Below, one piece after another: positions 1-9,136 of a DNA stretch of 64,000 nt (its first letter is position 1; the number at the start of each line of letters is the position of its first letter). Origin of the DNA: JAVHYG01 sp040390025 (lineage in GTDB: Bacteria; Pseudomonadota; Gammaproteobacteria; Diplorickettsiales; Diplorickettsiaceae); contig JAZJZD010000009.1 in the NCBI GenBank assembly GCA_040390025.1, positions 1-64,000 on the forward strand, written 5' to 3'. The translations under genes were made by a program, and so were the position numbers. Under the pieces are notes generated by a model. That model ran no database searches. It was not told the origin of the DNA and saw nothing but the letters and a program-made list of their open reading frames with translations.

Positions 1-186
1 TTTGTTGTGAACTTAATTGATTATTATTGTTCTGCGGCTGGCTTAATTGTCCAGCTGCACCAAACACACTGAACGTTAATGCAGAGCTAAAAAGTCGAAA
101 ATAATGGTTATCGACTTGATCATGCAAACCCGCCATGCCGGCTAAATCAGCGCCGGGCATGCCCTTATCCTCTCTATTTTTAGGCT
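1..186 (-). pseudogene. TrbI/VirB10-like conjugation protein, C-terminal fragment (runs off window edge)
   Basis: Read on the minus strand, this stretch contains the phrases MPGADLAGMAGLHDQVDNHY and LFSSALTFSVFGAAGQLSQP, which match the C-terminal region of TrbI/VirB10, the inner-to-outer membrane scaffold of type IV conjugation systems (family knowledge). No start codon with a ribosome site belongs to it: the frame opens directly behind the stop of the neighbouring TrbG fragment, and only the late part of the protein is present. The trbG-then-trbI order is normal for a trb operon, but most of both genes is missing, so an internal deletion has joined them. The rest of the fragment lies outside the window. 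Probably non-functional. Confidence 0.72.
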
Positions 187-189
187 TGC

Positions 190-438
190 TTAGACGTTCC
201 GATTTGCTATCAACCAGTAAGGGTTTATGTGTTTAGGCTTTACGCTGATTTGATAAGAACCGTTTTCTGCCGAACCGATTAGCGAAGTACTCACTAACCA
301 ATGCGCCGCATCACCTAAATCAATGTTATTGATTTTTTCGCCGTGTTCTAATTGCAGTACGCAAAGATGCAATGGTGTACAGACGACGATAGGACGGGAA
401 TAAGCATCAAACGTAGTCTTGATACTGACAAATTTCAT
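190..438 (-). pseudogene. TrbG/VirB9-like conjugation protein fragment
   Basis: The 82-residue frame carries a VVCTPLHLCVLQLEHGEKIN phrase followed by NNIDLGDAAHWLV and an ISVKPK segment, the signature of the N-terminal domain of TrbG/VirB9, the periplasmic ring component of type IV secretion. The usual signal peptide is absent and the C-terminal beta-domain is missing; the frame stops just before the TrbI fragment. The first nine or so codons overlap the opposite-strand integrase remnant and are probably not original TrbG sequence. With the TrbI fragment and the integrase it marks a dead conjugative element. Function: none expected now. Confidence 0.72.
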
Positions 439-1316
439 CTTAGCTGGGTTGATGTTTACCTTAAGGATAAAAAGTTAAGTGAAATAGATGATGATCTGCT
501 CGAGGGAATTGCAAAAGAGAAAGAAAAGGAAGGCATTGTACAACTGTTAATAGGCTATTAGCTGTGTTAAGAGCCATTTTGAAAAAAGCCGAAGAAAAGT
601 GGAAATGGATTGAAAAAGCCCCTTTTGTGGAAATGTGCCATTTAGGCGAAAAGCGGGAACATTGGTTAACCCAAGTATAAGCTCACAGACTTTTCAAATA
701 TTACCTTCTCATCTAGTCTGATTTGCTGCTTTTTATTTAGTAACAGGAGTACGGAAAAGAAACGTGACAGGATTGCGCTGGCAGGACGCTGGTTTGATCA
801 AACGGCATGCGTTTGTTCGTGCGGCTCAATCGAAATCCAATAAAGCAATTCCTGTGCCACTGAACAGCGAGGCTATATCTATTATAAGGAAGCAAATGGG
901 TAAACATATTAAGTTTATCTTTACTTATAAAGGGAAGCCTATCGAACAGTGCAATACTAAAGCGTGGCGGAAGGCATTAAAGCGAGCTGGAATAGAAAGT
1001 TTTCGCTGGCATGATTTGCGACATACCTGGGCTTCGTGGCATGTACAAAATGGAACGTCATTACAGGAATTGCAACACCTTGGTGGATGGTCTTCGTTTG
1101 ATATGGTTTTGAGATATGGGCTCTCCCCCATTTAAGGGGGCAAATTAATCGCATAGAATTATCTTAAGTTGTTGAAAAAACCAAGATAAAAGAGATTAAG
1201 ATGCCCACTAAAGTGGGAAAGACCCGAGATATGCTCATTTGAGTAGTGACCATTTGAAAAATGCGGCGGAGAGAATAGTTACTACAAATTTGCTACATTG
1301 CTCTCAAGTAGAATAA
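424..1316 (+). pseudogene. Tyrosine recombinase (phage/ICE integrase), frameshifted and split by a MITE
   Basis: The pieces add up to a nearly full integrase in shifted frames. Codons near 430-540 read VDVYLKDKKLSEIDDDLLEG (core-binding domain); near 540-680 a second frame reads VNRLLAVLRAILKKAEEKWK and then WIEKAPFVEM; after stops at 677-740 a third frame gives TGVRKRNVTGLRW with the first catalytic Arg. The HDLRHTWASWH box is near 1010 and the LGGW box near 1080. The reading frame should continue from the catalytic Tyr in VLRY into AHLSSDHLKNAAERI, but a 108-bp insertion (1118-1225) separates them; the true end is the stop at 1314-1316. The gene points toward the adjacent tRNA-Met, as integrases of tRNA-targeting elements commonly do. 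At least two frameshifts plus the insertion make it inactive. Confidence 0.85.
1118..1225. mobile_element. 108-bp MITE-like element inserted in the integrase pseudogene
   Basis: The element begins GGGCTCTCCCCCATTTAAGG and its reverse complement begins GGGTCTTTCCCACTTTAGTG, giving imperfect terminal inverted repeats of roughly 20-30 bp. It is flanked on both sides by the 7-bp direct repeat gagatat (1111-1117 and 1226-1232), which fits a target-site duplication. Removing the element and one flank restores the integrase frame across RY-AHLSSDHL. It has no coding capacity, so it would have been moved by a transposase elsewhere. The transposase family is not assigned. Confidence 0.8.
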
Positions 1317-1366
1317 AAAAGAGAGAAGAGAAATTCGACTAAGTCTTTGATTTAACACCGTTATTT

Positions 1367-1443
1367 TGGTGGCTATGGGTGGACTCGAACCACCGACCCC
1401 AGCGTTATGAGTGCTGTGCTCTAACCAGCTGAGCTACATAGCC
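1367..1443 (-). tRNA. tRNA-Met (CAU), elongator type
   Basis: The minus strand folds as a tRNA with acceptor GGCTATG/CATAGCC, D-arm starting TAGCTCAG, anticodon loop CTCATAA (anticodon CAT), T-arm with GGTTCGAGTCC, discriminator A and an encoded CCA (77 nt). The first acceptor pair is a normal G-C, and the sequence resembles E. coli elongator tRNA-Met rather than initiator tRNA. Its 3' end faces the integrase pseudogene about 50 bp away, the arrangement expected if the element integrated into the 3' end of this gene. Confidence 0.96.
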
Positions 1444-1503
1444 AAACGGTCGCCTATTGTGCTAAAGCCCACCTTAGCCTGTCAAGTTAAAACCTCTAAT
1501 TTT

Positions 1504-3369
1504 TTATTGCGTTGCGTAATATCGCTTGGTTTGAGCTAAAGCACTTAATATTGTTTTCATAGGCAAATGACTTCCAGGTAGTACCTTGGCATGAAGATCC
1601 TGAATTTGAAAATAGCCCGAAGGATAGATAGTAATAATTTGCTTATCTTTAATAATCCCTAAGTTAGTGTAGCTATGTACGAGTAAATAGGGACGTTTTT
1701 TTGTGTCAAACAAAGACTGGCCTATGCTGTAATCACTTATAGGGTTTTGACAGCCAAAGAGCCGATTCAAGAGTGTAGGGATTATATCGTAATGCATAGT
1801 GAGGTGCTTAAACATAGCAGGTTTTTGGCCTGGCCAATGTATAACTAAAGGCGTTTGTGTTTGATAGTGCGTGAAGTTGCTCGCATGTCCCCAATAACCT
1901 AAATGATTGTCGTTAAATTCGTTTCCGTGGTCTCCTGTAATAACTACGATCGTATTATCGAGTAAATGCTGTTTATTAAGTAAGGCAAGATCTTGCGCAA
2001 TGAGCTCGTCAACATAATACAAAGCATTTTTATATCGGTTAAAAGTGGGTAGTGGGCTGGTATGTTTGGTATAGGTTAGACGATCGCAAACACCTATACT
2101 GGGTTGGAAGGGATTTACTGGGCTATTGCCATAACAGAAACTATGGGCTGCATCATAGAATAAAAAACTAAAAAAAGGAGATGGCGTATGTGTGATAAAT
2201 TGCTTAAATTCCTCAGTAATGCGTTTGTCTCTATCGGGTGGCCAATGGCCCTGTGTTGACGTGGGTAGATTTTTTATTTTTACAAAAACATTTTTATTAA
2301 AAGGTGGTGCGAGTAAATCTGCACTCGCAAAAATTCCCATATGATAGCCAGCTGCTAAGAGCTTATCAATAAATACCGGACTTTTATGTTCATTAATTGT
2401 AGCCGTCCAATACGTAGCAGGAAGACTATAAAATAATGAAAAAATACCGGGTTGTGTACCATTACCTCCGCTAAAGTGTTGTTGAAATTGCCAGCTTTTT
2501 TGCGCAAAACGGTAGATATTTGGCGTATTGGCGGCATTTAACATATCAAATCGCCAGGTATCGATAAGGATAAAGACAATATTGAGTGGTTTTTGTGTAG
2601 ATCGATAGATTAAAGGGTGAAGTGGATACTGAAGCTTTGCGTTGGCATGATTGATCTCAATAAAATCGGATCGATATAAACTTTCTAGGGCAGGAAGGCG
2701 ATTTCCCGGCAAAAATTTGGCTAGAACTTCATAGTAGAGTGGAATGGTATAGGCTTGTTGGTTCAAAGCTACCGCACCTGCAAACTTAACCATCAAAGCT
2801 AACATGTAATAAGAAAATAAAAGGCTTCCTATTAAAAAAAGTGGATATTTTGAGCGCAAGGGTTTTTCGCGTAGTTTTTTCCATACGAACAGCGCTAAGC
2901 CTATTTCTAACGTCAATAAAAAGGCCGATAGTAATCCAATAGAAAGCCATTCTAGCCAAGAAAGATCGAAGAATTCATTGGTTTGGCCGCTAGTGACGAG
3001 ACTCCATATGACACCATTTAAATGAAAGCGATATTGGCTAAATACAAAGGTATCCAGACAAAGCAGCCATGCAAATACAAAGGCAATAATCAATGAAATT
3101 GAAAAAATAAGAGATTTTTTTAACCGCAGAAATACGAGAAGCGTAGGTAAAATAGCGGCGATACAACCAAATAATCCCAATTGGCCTAAATAAGCGCTTA
3201 GTAGAAATAACCAGGCTAGAAATTGATTAGTAAATGTAGGGACAGCCAGGTTAAAAGGAAGGATAACAGTTAAATAATGTAACCCTATTAACCAAAATAA
3301 AATGATATTTCCACTAAAAAACCAGAATACCCAATTTAAATAAGCTTTTCTTATCGTTAAAGAAGACAT
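1504..3369 (-). CDS. yejM: YejM/LapC(PbgA)-like inner-membrane protein with periplasmic sulfatase-fold domain
   Basis: This 621-residue protein has about five N-terminal membrane helices (DUF3413-type, within residues 1-215) followed by a periplasmic alkaline-phosphatase/sulfatase-fold domain. Matches to E. coli YejM include IVFILIDTWRFDMLNAANTP, the SGGNGTQPGIFSLFY stretch (E. coli has SSGNTTDNGIFGLFYG) and the ITGDHGNEFND motif. In enterobacteria YejM controls LPS synthesis by restraining LapB/FtsH-driven LpxC turnover; here that role is inferred. Length is close to E. coli (586). It ends close to tRNA-Met and lies downstream of fis on the same strand, 73 bp away, so co-transcription with fis is possible. 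An ordinary phosphoethanolamine transferase is less likely because of the N-terminal domain and the GNGT stretch. Confidence 0.85.
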   Translation of the reverse strand: MSSLTIRKAYLNWVFWFFSGNIILFWLIGLHYLTVILPFNLAVPTFTNQFLAWLFLLSAYLGQLGLFGCIAAILPTLLVFLRLKKSLIFSISLIIAFVFAWLLCLDTFVFSQYRFHLNGVIWSLVTSGQTNEFFDLSWLEWLSIGLLSAFLLTLEIGLALFVWKKLREKPLRSKYPLFLIGSLLFSYYMLALMVKFAGAVALNQQAYTIPLYYEVLAKFLPGNRLPALESLYRSDFIEINHANAKLQYPLHPLIYRSTQKPLNIVFILIDTWRFDMLNAANTPNIYRFAQKSWQFQQHFSGGNGTQPGIFSLFYSLPATYWTATINEHKSPVFIDKLLAAGYHMGIFASADLLAPPFNKNVFVKIKNLPTSTQGHWPPDRDKRITEEFKQFITHTPSPFFSFLFYDAAHSFCYGNSPVNPFQPSIGVCDRLTYTKHTSPLPTFNRYKNALYYVDELIAQDLALLNKQHLLDNTIVVITGDHGNEFNDNHLGYWGHASNFTHYQTQTPLVIHWPGQKPAMFKHLTMHYDIIPTLLNRLFGCQNPISDYSIGQSLFDTKKRPYLLVHSYTNLGIIKDKQIITIYPSGYFQIQDLHAKVLPGSHLPMKTILSALAQTKRYYATQ

Positions 3370-3442
3370 TGTTTTTTTATTTTTATTGTTGTTTTTTTAT
3401 AAGAGGGGGGGGATCTAAAATGGATTAACCATTAATTGATAA

Positions 3443-3757
3443 CTAAGCAAGATCATATTGTTTTAATTTTTTACGTAAAGTACCCCGGCTAATCCCAAGC
3501 AATTTAGCCGCTTTGGTTTGGTTTCCACGAGTTTGTTGTAATACAATTTCTAGTAAGGGATATTCAACCTCACTTAAAACCAGTCCATAAAGATCGAGCT
3601 TAGGAGGTACTGAAGATAAGTTACTTTCTGTTGTTAAGTGTGAGAAGTAATTCTCTAAAGCTTGCTTAACATAGGTCTTTAGCGGTTGTTGGGATGTATC
3701 CATGCTAGGGTTAGCTTGAATGGATAACACCGGAAGTTGATCAATTGCATTTTGCAT
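3443..3757 (-). CDS. fis: DNA-binding protein Fis
   Basis: A 104-residue nucleoid-associated protein. The C-terminal two thirds match Fis closely: LKTYVKQALENYF, then LVLSEVEYPLLEIVLQQTRG, then the helix-turn-helix NQTKAAKLLGISRGTLRKKL. Fis bends DNA and regulates rRNA, tRNA and growth-phase genes and stimulates site-specific recombination. A low-conservation N-terminal arm of about 25 residues precedes it. In many gammaproteobacteria fis follows dusB; dusB is not upstream here, where a 356-bp non-coding gap separates fis from divergent dsbD. Start at 3757 is the only Met before the conserved region. Confidence 0.93.
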   Translation of the reverse strand: MQNAIDQLPVLSIQANPSMDTSQQPLKTYVKQALENYFSHLTTESNLSSVPPKLDLYGLVLSEVEYPLLEIVLQQTRGNQTKAAKLLGISRGTLRKKLKQYDLA

Positions 3758-4113
3758 ATACAGTATCCTTTGAGTCTTAACTAAGCCAGAGGAGTTTCCA
3801 TGATATAGTAGGGGCGGTGCCGCGACAAGCTCTTATAGTGATCATTTGATCTTTTTTTAAGCCTAGAAAGGAGTAATAAGTGTGCAATGTTTAGAGCATG
3901 GTTGAAAGTTATGTCTATATTTAGGGTTTTTATTAAGCTATTTGGGTTTTGTGTTTACTTATAGTCGATATAAGCTAGAAAAATTACCAAGAAAACGCTA
4001 TCTATTAAAGATGATTAATGTTTGGTGGCTACAGCTATTATTGTTGATACGATTAAAAAATAGGATTGGAGTCAATAATAGGGTGAGTCGTAAAAGTTAA
4101 AGAGGGTAGTATT
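3758..4113. other. Divergent intergenic region between fis and dsbD
   Basis: 356 bp separate the two divergent genes, so both promoters must be here; I see no convincing -35/-10 pair. A plus-strand frame without ATG (about 3908-4100, ending in a stop) could encode a hydrophobic then basic peptide of about 60 residues, but it has no clear start or family. Otherwise nothing recognised. Confidence 0.4.
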
Positions 4114-5856
4114 TTGTTATATTTTGCTAAATTTTTTTGCGCCTTTGTTGGATTTCATTGTCAATCGTTTGAAGAAGTTATAAAACTAGAAGCAAAGAAA
4201 TCCCCCTCTCAAAAAGCAGTTGTTAGTCAATGGAAGAAGATACTTTTTAAGATTTTAGTCGGTTTATTACTTGGAGCCGTATTATCTCCTACGTATGCCG
4301 TACAACCATTGCCAGCAGAGCAGGTTTTTCAAGTAACGACAAAGCAACTCAATTCCAAAACACTTGCAGTCCATTGGACTATTAAGCCAGGGTATTATCT
4401 TTATCGTGAAAAAATCCACTTTCAAAGTGATCAAGCAAAAATACAATCGGTATTTTTGCCGCAAGGAATTCCTAAAAAGAATAAATTTCTCGGTAAATAC
4501 CAGATATATCTAAATGGCATGACGGTCCTCCTGAGGTTTGCACAGCCTTTGCAAAATAACTTAGCGCTCACTGTTAATTATCAAGGTTGTGCAGTGGCGG
4601 GGTTTTGTTATCCGCCAGTTACTAAAGTATTTACTTTAAAGTTACATGAAAATGGGAAGGCAATTCTTGAAAAGAAAGGACAGTCACCCGTTAGTGCTAA
4701 CGAACAAGGTAAAGCGATGCAGCTATTGGCTAGCCATAATATTTGGTTAATTTTATTAGGATTTTTTGGTTTCGGCTTACTATTATCGCTAACTCCTTGC
4801 GTGCTTCCATTAATTCCCGTTTTATCGGCTATTATTTTAGGGCAAAAACAACAACTTACAACGCTTAAGGCGTTTACCTTATCCCTAACCTATGTACTTG
4901 CAATGGCGTTGACTTACGCATCGGCAGGAGTTTTTGCCGGTTTAGCAGGAAGTTATCTACAAGCGTTTTTGCAAAGTCGTTGGATTATTATTTTCGTTAG
5001 TCTTGTGTTTGTATTTCTTGCTTTTTCTTTATTTGGCTTTTATGAGTTACGTCTTCCTGCCAGCTGGCAAGAAAAATTAACGAATATAACTAATCGTCAG
5101 CAGGGTGGAAATTATTTGGGCGTGGCTTTTATGGGTTGCTTATCTACTTTAGTTATTTCCCCCTGTATTACAGCACCTTTAGTCGGTGTTTTGACCTATA
5201 TTGGCAATACCGGCAATGCTGTTTTAGGCGGTTTTGCATTATTTATTTTAGGATTGGGTTCGGGTATTCCCTTATTGATTATTGGTACTTCCGCAGGAAA
5301 GTGGTTGCCTAAATCGGGCCCATGGATGAATGGAGTGAAAATAATATTAGGAATTATAATGCTATTAATGGCTGGTTGGCTATTATTACGTATTATTCCT
5401 TTAGATTCACGCTCCTTTCATCTTTTTAAAACGAATCAAGGGGTAGCAACAGCGCCCACCGCTAATAATTTTCAAACGGTTAAGGGGGTCACAGATCTAA
5501 ATCAAGCACTTATCAAAGCCAAACGGGAAAATAAACCTATATTATTAGATTTTTATGCAAACTGGTGTATATCTTGTAAGGAAATGGAACGTATTGTATT
5601 TCCTGCGCCGCAAGTGAAAGCATTACTGGGCAATTTTATCGTATTGCGCGCCGATGTTACTGCTAACGATGCATTGGATAAGGCGTTACAAAAAAAGTTT
5701 AACGTTATTGCACCTCCTACTTTTTTGTTTTTCACACCGGATGGCCAAGAATTAAGAGATGAAAGAATAGTCGGGCAAAAGGGAAGCAGCGCGTTTGCGA
5801 CTCAATTGAATCAAATTTTAGGTTTAGTATTAAAAACTATTTCTCCGAAACAATAA
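4114..5856 (+). CDS. dsbD: Thiol:disulfide interchange protein DsbD
   Basis: 580 residues with the three DsbD modules. After a signal peptide (hydrophobic core near residues 42-62, ending PTYA) comes the periplasmic immunoglobulin-like domain with its redox pair in GCAVAGFCYPP (near residues 158-164). Eight membrane helices follow, with the two buried cysteines in LTPCVLPLIP and ISPCITAPLVG. The C-terminal thioredoxin domain has the WCISCK site (near 485-490). DsbD passes electrons from cytoplasmic thioredoxin to periplasmic DsbC/DsbG/CcmG. The start is uncertain: the frame opens with TTG at 4114 behind a GAGGG ribosome site, and no in-frame ATG precedes the signal peptide; the n-region of about 40 residues is unusually long, so a later non-ATG start is possible. 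The end overlaps the convergent EamA gene by 20 bp. Confidence 0.93.
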   Translation: MLYFAKFFCAFVGFHCQSFEEVIKLEAKKSPSQKAVVSQWKKILFKILVGLLLGAVLSPTYAVQPLPAEQVFQVTTKQLNSKTLAVHWTIKPGYYLYREKIHFQSDQAKIQSVFLPQGIPKKNKFLGKYQIYLNGMTVLLRFAQPLQNNLALTVNYQGCAVAGFCYPPVTKVFTLKLHENGKAILEKKGQSPVSANEQGKAMQLLASHNIWLILLGFFGFGLLLSLTPCVLPLIPVLSAIILGQKQQLTTLKAFTLSLTYVLAMALTYASAGVFAGLAGSYLQAFLQSRWIIIFVSLVFVFLAFSLFGFYELRLPASWQEKLTNITNRQQGGNYLGVAFMGCLSTLVISPCITAPLVGVLTYIGNTGNAVLGGFALFILGLGSGIPLLIIGTSAGKWLPKSGPWMNGVKIILGIIMLLMAGWLLLRIIPLDSRSFHLFKTNQGVATAPTANNFQTVKGVTDLNQALIKAKRENKPILLDFYANWCISCKEMERIVFPAPQVKALLGNFIVLRADVTANDALDKALQKKFNVIAPPTFLFFTPDGQELRDERIVGQKGSSAFATQLNQILGLVLKTISPKQ

Positions 5857-6754
5857 GCTGCTTTTTGGGTAATTGTATTAATACGACCCCTAATAAGATA
5901 GTAATAATTCCCAAACCTTCTGTCCAAAGTGGTTTGTTGTGGAAAAAAATGAAATCCCAAAGAATAGCCATAATAGGGACAATATACATCACGGCACTGG
6001 CACGTACGGCATCCCATTCGCGAATGAGGTAATAATAAATAATCCAAGCTAAAGCGGTTGAAAATAATCCCATGTAAATGCTTGCTATCCAAAGGATGGG
6101 CGTATGGAGGAGGGCTTTGCTAGGCCAGCTTTCAAAACAAAGTGTAGCAAGCGTTAAAAAAGCCAAACTGGCCCAATGTTGGTGATAGAGGTTAGCGTAA
6201 AAATTTAATTTAATTTGGCCGGATAACATACGTTGGTTGAGTAAATTTCCTATCGAATAACTAATAGCCATTAACAGTACGGATACCGTACCGAGTAAAT
6301 ATTGCTGTGAATTGTTAAAACTAACTAATGGCCAGAAAATAACGCAAATACCCAATAAACCTGTCAATAATCCTAAGCATTTCAAGCCAGAAAAATTCCT
6401 AGTTTTAGGGGAAATTAAACTAAAAAGTAAGGTCCAAATGGGTACAGTTCCATTTAATATCCCAGCTAGACCGGATGAAATGTGTTGTTCGCCCCAAAAT
6501 AAAAAGAAAAAAGGAATTCCTTGCGAGAAAAGGCCTAAAATCCAGATACGCCAACGGTAAGAAAAAGGCACAGAAACTTTTTTCTTTAAAACACAGAATA
6601 TAATTATAAGGAAAAACAAAGCTAAACCGACCCGAAGCATAGCGCCAAAAAAAGGAGGAACGGTGTCTACGACAGCCTTGATCGCAACAAATGAACCACC
6701 CCAAAAAGAGGCTAACAAGAAAAACCATAGGTAATTGATATTTTTGTTTGTCAT
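5837..6754 (-). CDS. EamA/DMT-family transporter
   Basis: A 305-residue, strongly hydrophobic protein with about ten predicted membrane helices arranged as two EamA repeats. It starts with the typical WFFLLASFWGGSFVAIKAV and has the PLFAG-like stretch before helix 5 (ISSGLAGILNGTVPIWTLLF); the second repeat ends with GVVLIQLPKK. Members export or import amino acids and metabolites; the substrate cannot be read from sequence. It lies 5 bp downstream of parC on the same strand and is probably in its transcript. Its tail overlaps dsbD tail-to-tail, leaving no room for separate terminators. Confidence 0.88.
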   Translation of the reverse strand: MTNKNINYLWFFLLASFWGGSFVAIKAVVDTVPPFFGAMLRVGLALFFLIIIFCVLKKKVSVPFSYRWRIWILGLFSQGIPFFFLFWGEQHISSGLAGILNGTVPIWTLLFSLISPKTRNFSGLKCLGLLTGLLGICVIFWPLVSFNNSQQYLLGTVSVLLMAISYSIGNLLNQRMLSGQIKLNFYANLYHQHWASLAFLTLATLCFESWPSKALLHTPILWIASIYMGLFSTALAWIIYYYLIREWDAVRASAVMYIVPIMAILWDFIFFHNKPLWTEGLGIITILLGVVLIQLPKKQLIVSEK

Positions 6755-6759
6755 GAGCT

Positions 6760-9021
6760 TTAATTTAAAGGAATCGCTAAACCATCAAGCTTTTGTAAGC
6801 CGCGTGGTAGCTTATGGCCTCTTTGTCCTCGTTTCCCTAGATAATGTGTTATATCGGAAGCTTTTAAGGCTACTTGTCGTTTTCCAGAAATGATGAGAAG
6901 TGGGCTATTTTTGGTCGGTAATACGACAATACCAATGACATATTCTTCTCGTTTTTCCACTTTCTCACCAGGTATTTGAATGATTTTGTTTCCTTTGCCG
7001 CGCGGTAAAATAGGTAACTCCTTAGCCGGAATGATTAATAAATAACCTGTATTCGTTGCTGTTGCAATGTAATTGGTTTCGAGGTTATCTATTAGTTGTG
7101 GTTGTAATACCTGACTTTGTGTAGGTAGTTTCAGTAATGCTTTGCCATTGCGATTTTTAGAATAAAGTTCAGATAGTGTTGTAATAAATCCATAACCGGC
7201 GTCAGAAGCAACTAAAATGGATTGTTCCGGATTGCCCGTTATACTGGCTACAAAGTTTGCGCCTGGGGGAGGATTAAAACGGCTGGTTAAAGGTTCGCCC
7301 GTGCCGCGAGCAGATGGAAGTGTATGAATGGACGTGGAATAGCTACGGCCTGTTGAGTCGATGAATACAACCAGTTGATTGCTGCGGCCAAGTACAGCGA
7401 TTTTAAATGAATCACCGGCTTTAAAATTTAACCCACTGACATCAAAGTCATGCCCCTTTGCGGCACGTATCCAACCTCGTGTTGACAGGATAACTGTCAT
7501 AGGGTCTGCAGAAATGATTTCTGTTTCCTTAAATGCCTGTGCAGGAGCCCGTGTAGCCAGTGGTGAAAGCCTTTCATTCCCGTAAAGGTCTGCATCTTTT
7601 TGTAGTTCGTTTCGAATTAGACGTTTTAACTTTGCTTTGGAAGCTAAGGTTTTTTGTAATTCATCACATTCAGCTGCAAGCTCTTTTTGTTCTGTACGAA
7701 TTTTTATTTCTTCAAGCTTAGCTAATTGACGTAAACGTATTTCTAAGATGGCAATAGCCTGTTCATTACTTAATTTAAACTGTTTAATTAATTGTGTTTT
7801 AGGTTCATCATATTCTCGGATGATCTTAATAACTTTGTCGATATGTAGATAAACTATCAAAAAGCCTTCAAGTAAATGTAAGCGATTTAAAATTTTTTCC
7901 AAACGAAATGATAAACGTCTATGAACGGTTGCCTGTCGATATTCTAGCCATTCTTGTAATATTCTTAACAGGTTTTTGACATGAGGACGACCATCAAGGC
8001 CGATCATATTGAGATTGACCCGGTAACTACGTTCTAGATCGGTGGTTGCAAATAAATGGTCCATAAGCGTTTCAATATCGACTCGATTGGAACGAGGAAC
8101 GATAACCAGGCGTGTTGGGTTTTCCTGATCGGATTCGTCACGTAAGTCTTCTACGAGTGGAAGCTTTTTTTCACGTATTTGTTCGGCGATTTGCTCGATA
8201 ATTTTTGCACCGGATACTTGGTAAGGTAAAGCGGTAATAATAATTTGTCCTTTTTCTTCTTTATATACAGCACGCGCTTGAATGCTGCCTTTACCTTCCT
8301 GGTAGATTTTACGAATTTCTGCAGCCGGCGTAATGATTTCAGCTGTTGTGGGAAAATCGGGCCCTTTAATGTGTTTACCAAGTTCAGTGAGCGTTGTTTC
8401 GGGTTCATCTAATAAACGAATACAGGCACTAATGACTTCTTTAAGATTATGCGGTGGAATATCTGTTGCCATACCGACGGCAATACCTGTAGCTCCATTT
8501 AAAAGAATGTTAGGCAAACGTGCTGGTAGAAGCTGCGGTTCTTCTAAGGTCGCATCAAAGTTTGGTATCCAATCGACTGTGCCATCTGTAAGTTCTGCTA
8601 GAAGTGTTTGTGCATAAGGGGTTAAACGTGACTCCGTATAGCGCATAGCGGCAAAAGATTTTGGATCATCTTGCGAACCCCAGTTTCCTTGCCCATCGAT
8701 AAGTGGATAACGATAAGAAAAAGATTGTGCCATCAATACCATAGCTTCATAGCAGGGCCCATCGCCATGTGGATGGAATTTACCGAGTACATCACCGACA
8801 GTTCGAGCTGATTTTTTGTATTTTGCTAAGGCAGTTAAGCCTAACTCTGACATCGCATAGACAATTCGGCGTTGTACTGGTTTTAGGCCATCACCAATAT
8901 GTGGTAATGCCCTATCGAGAATGACATACATGGAATAGTCAAGATAGGCTTTTTCGGTAAAAAGTCGTAGGGGTTGATGTTCAATAGCTGCATGCAATTC
9001 CGGTGTTTTAGCCTTGAGCAT
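6760..9021 (-). CDS. parC: DNA topoisomerase IV subunit A
   Basis: 753 residues, the same size as E. coli ParC (752). The breakage-reunion domain has TVGDVLGKFHPHGDG, the catalytic tyrosine in AAMRYTESRL (near residue 128) and the GIAVGMATDIPPHN segment; the C-terminal half has beta-pinwheel repeats without the GyrA box. With ParE it decatenates daughter chromosomes. ParE is not in the window. Oddity: the residue equivalent to E. coli Ser80 in the quinolone-resistance region is Gly88 and the next residue is Pro, while the equivalent of Glu84 is kept. The short GyrA-type acidic tail is absent, favouring ParC over GyrA. Confidence 0.95.
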   Translation of the reverse strand: MLKAKTPELHAAIEHQPLRLFTEKAYLDYSMYVILDRALPHIGDGLKPVQRRIVYAMSELGLTALAKYKKSARTVGDVLGKFHPHGDGPCYEAMVLMAQSFSYRYPLIDGQGNWGSQDDPKSFAAMRYTESRLTPYAQTLLAELTDGTVDWIPNFDATLEEPQLLPARLPNILLNGATGIAVGMATDIPPHNLKEVISACIRLLDEPETTLTELGKHIKGPDFPTTAEIITPAAEIRKIYQEGKGSIQARAVYKEEKGQIIITALPYQVSGAKIIEQIAEQIREKKLPLVEDLRDESDQENPTRLVIVPRSNRVDIETLMDHLFATTDLERSYRVNLNMIGLDGRPHVKNLLRILQEWLEYRQATVHRRLSFRLEKILNRLHLLEGFLIVYLHIDKVIKIIREYDEPKTQLIKQFKLSNEQAIAILEIRLRQLAKLEEIKIRTEQKELAAECDELQKTLASKAKLKRLIRNELQKDADLYGNERLSPLATRAPAQAFKETEIISADPMTVILSTRGWIRAAKGHDFDVSGLNFKAGDSFKIAVLGRSNQLVVFIDSTGRSYSTSIHTLPSARGTGEPLTSRFNPPPGANFVASITGNPEQSILVASDAGYGFITTLSELYSKNRNGKALLKLPTQSQVLQPQLIDNLETNYIATATNTGYLLIIPAKELPILPRGKGNKIIQIPGEKVEKREEYVIGIVVLPTKNSPLLIISGKRQVALKASDITHYLGKRGQRGHKLPRGLQKLDGLAIPLN

Positions 9022-9136
9022 ATGGGGTAGCCTCTTGAAAGATGGTGGGCAGTATAAGGTCCTACGCAGATTTTACAATACTTACTCTTTTTAATCTTGT
9101 TATAAAAAGACTATTATCGCCAAATGACGATACACC

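Noticed and set aside
3908..4100. Short plus-strand frame upstream of dsbD
   Set aside because: No start codon or family; could be chance. Mentioned in the intergenic entry only.
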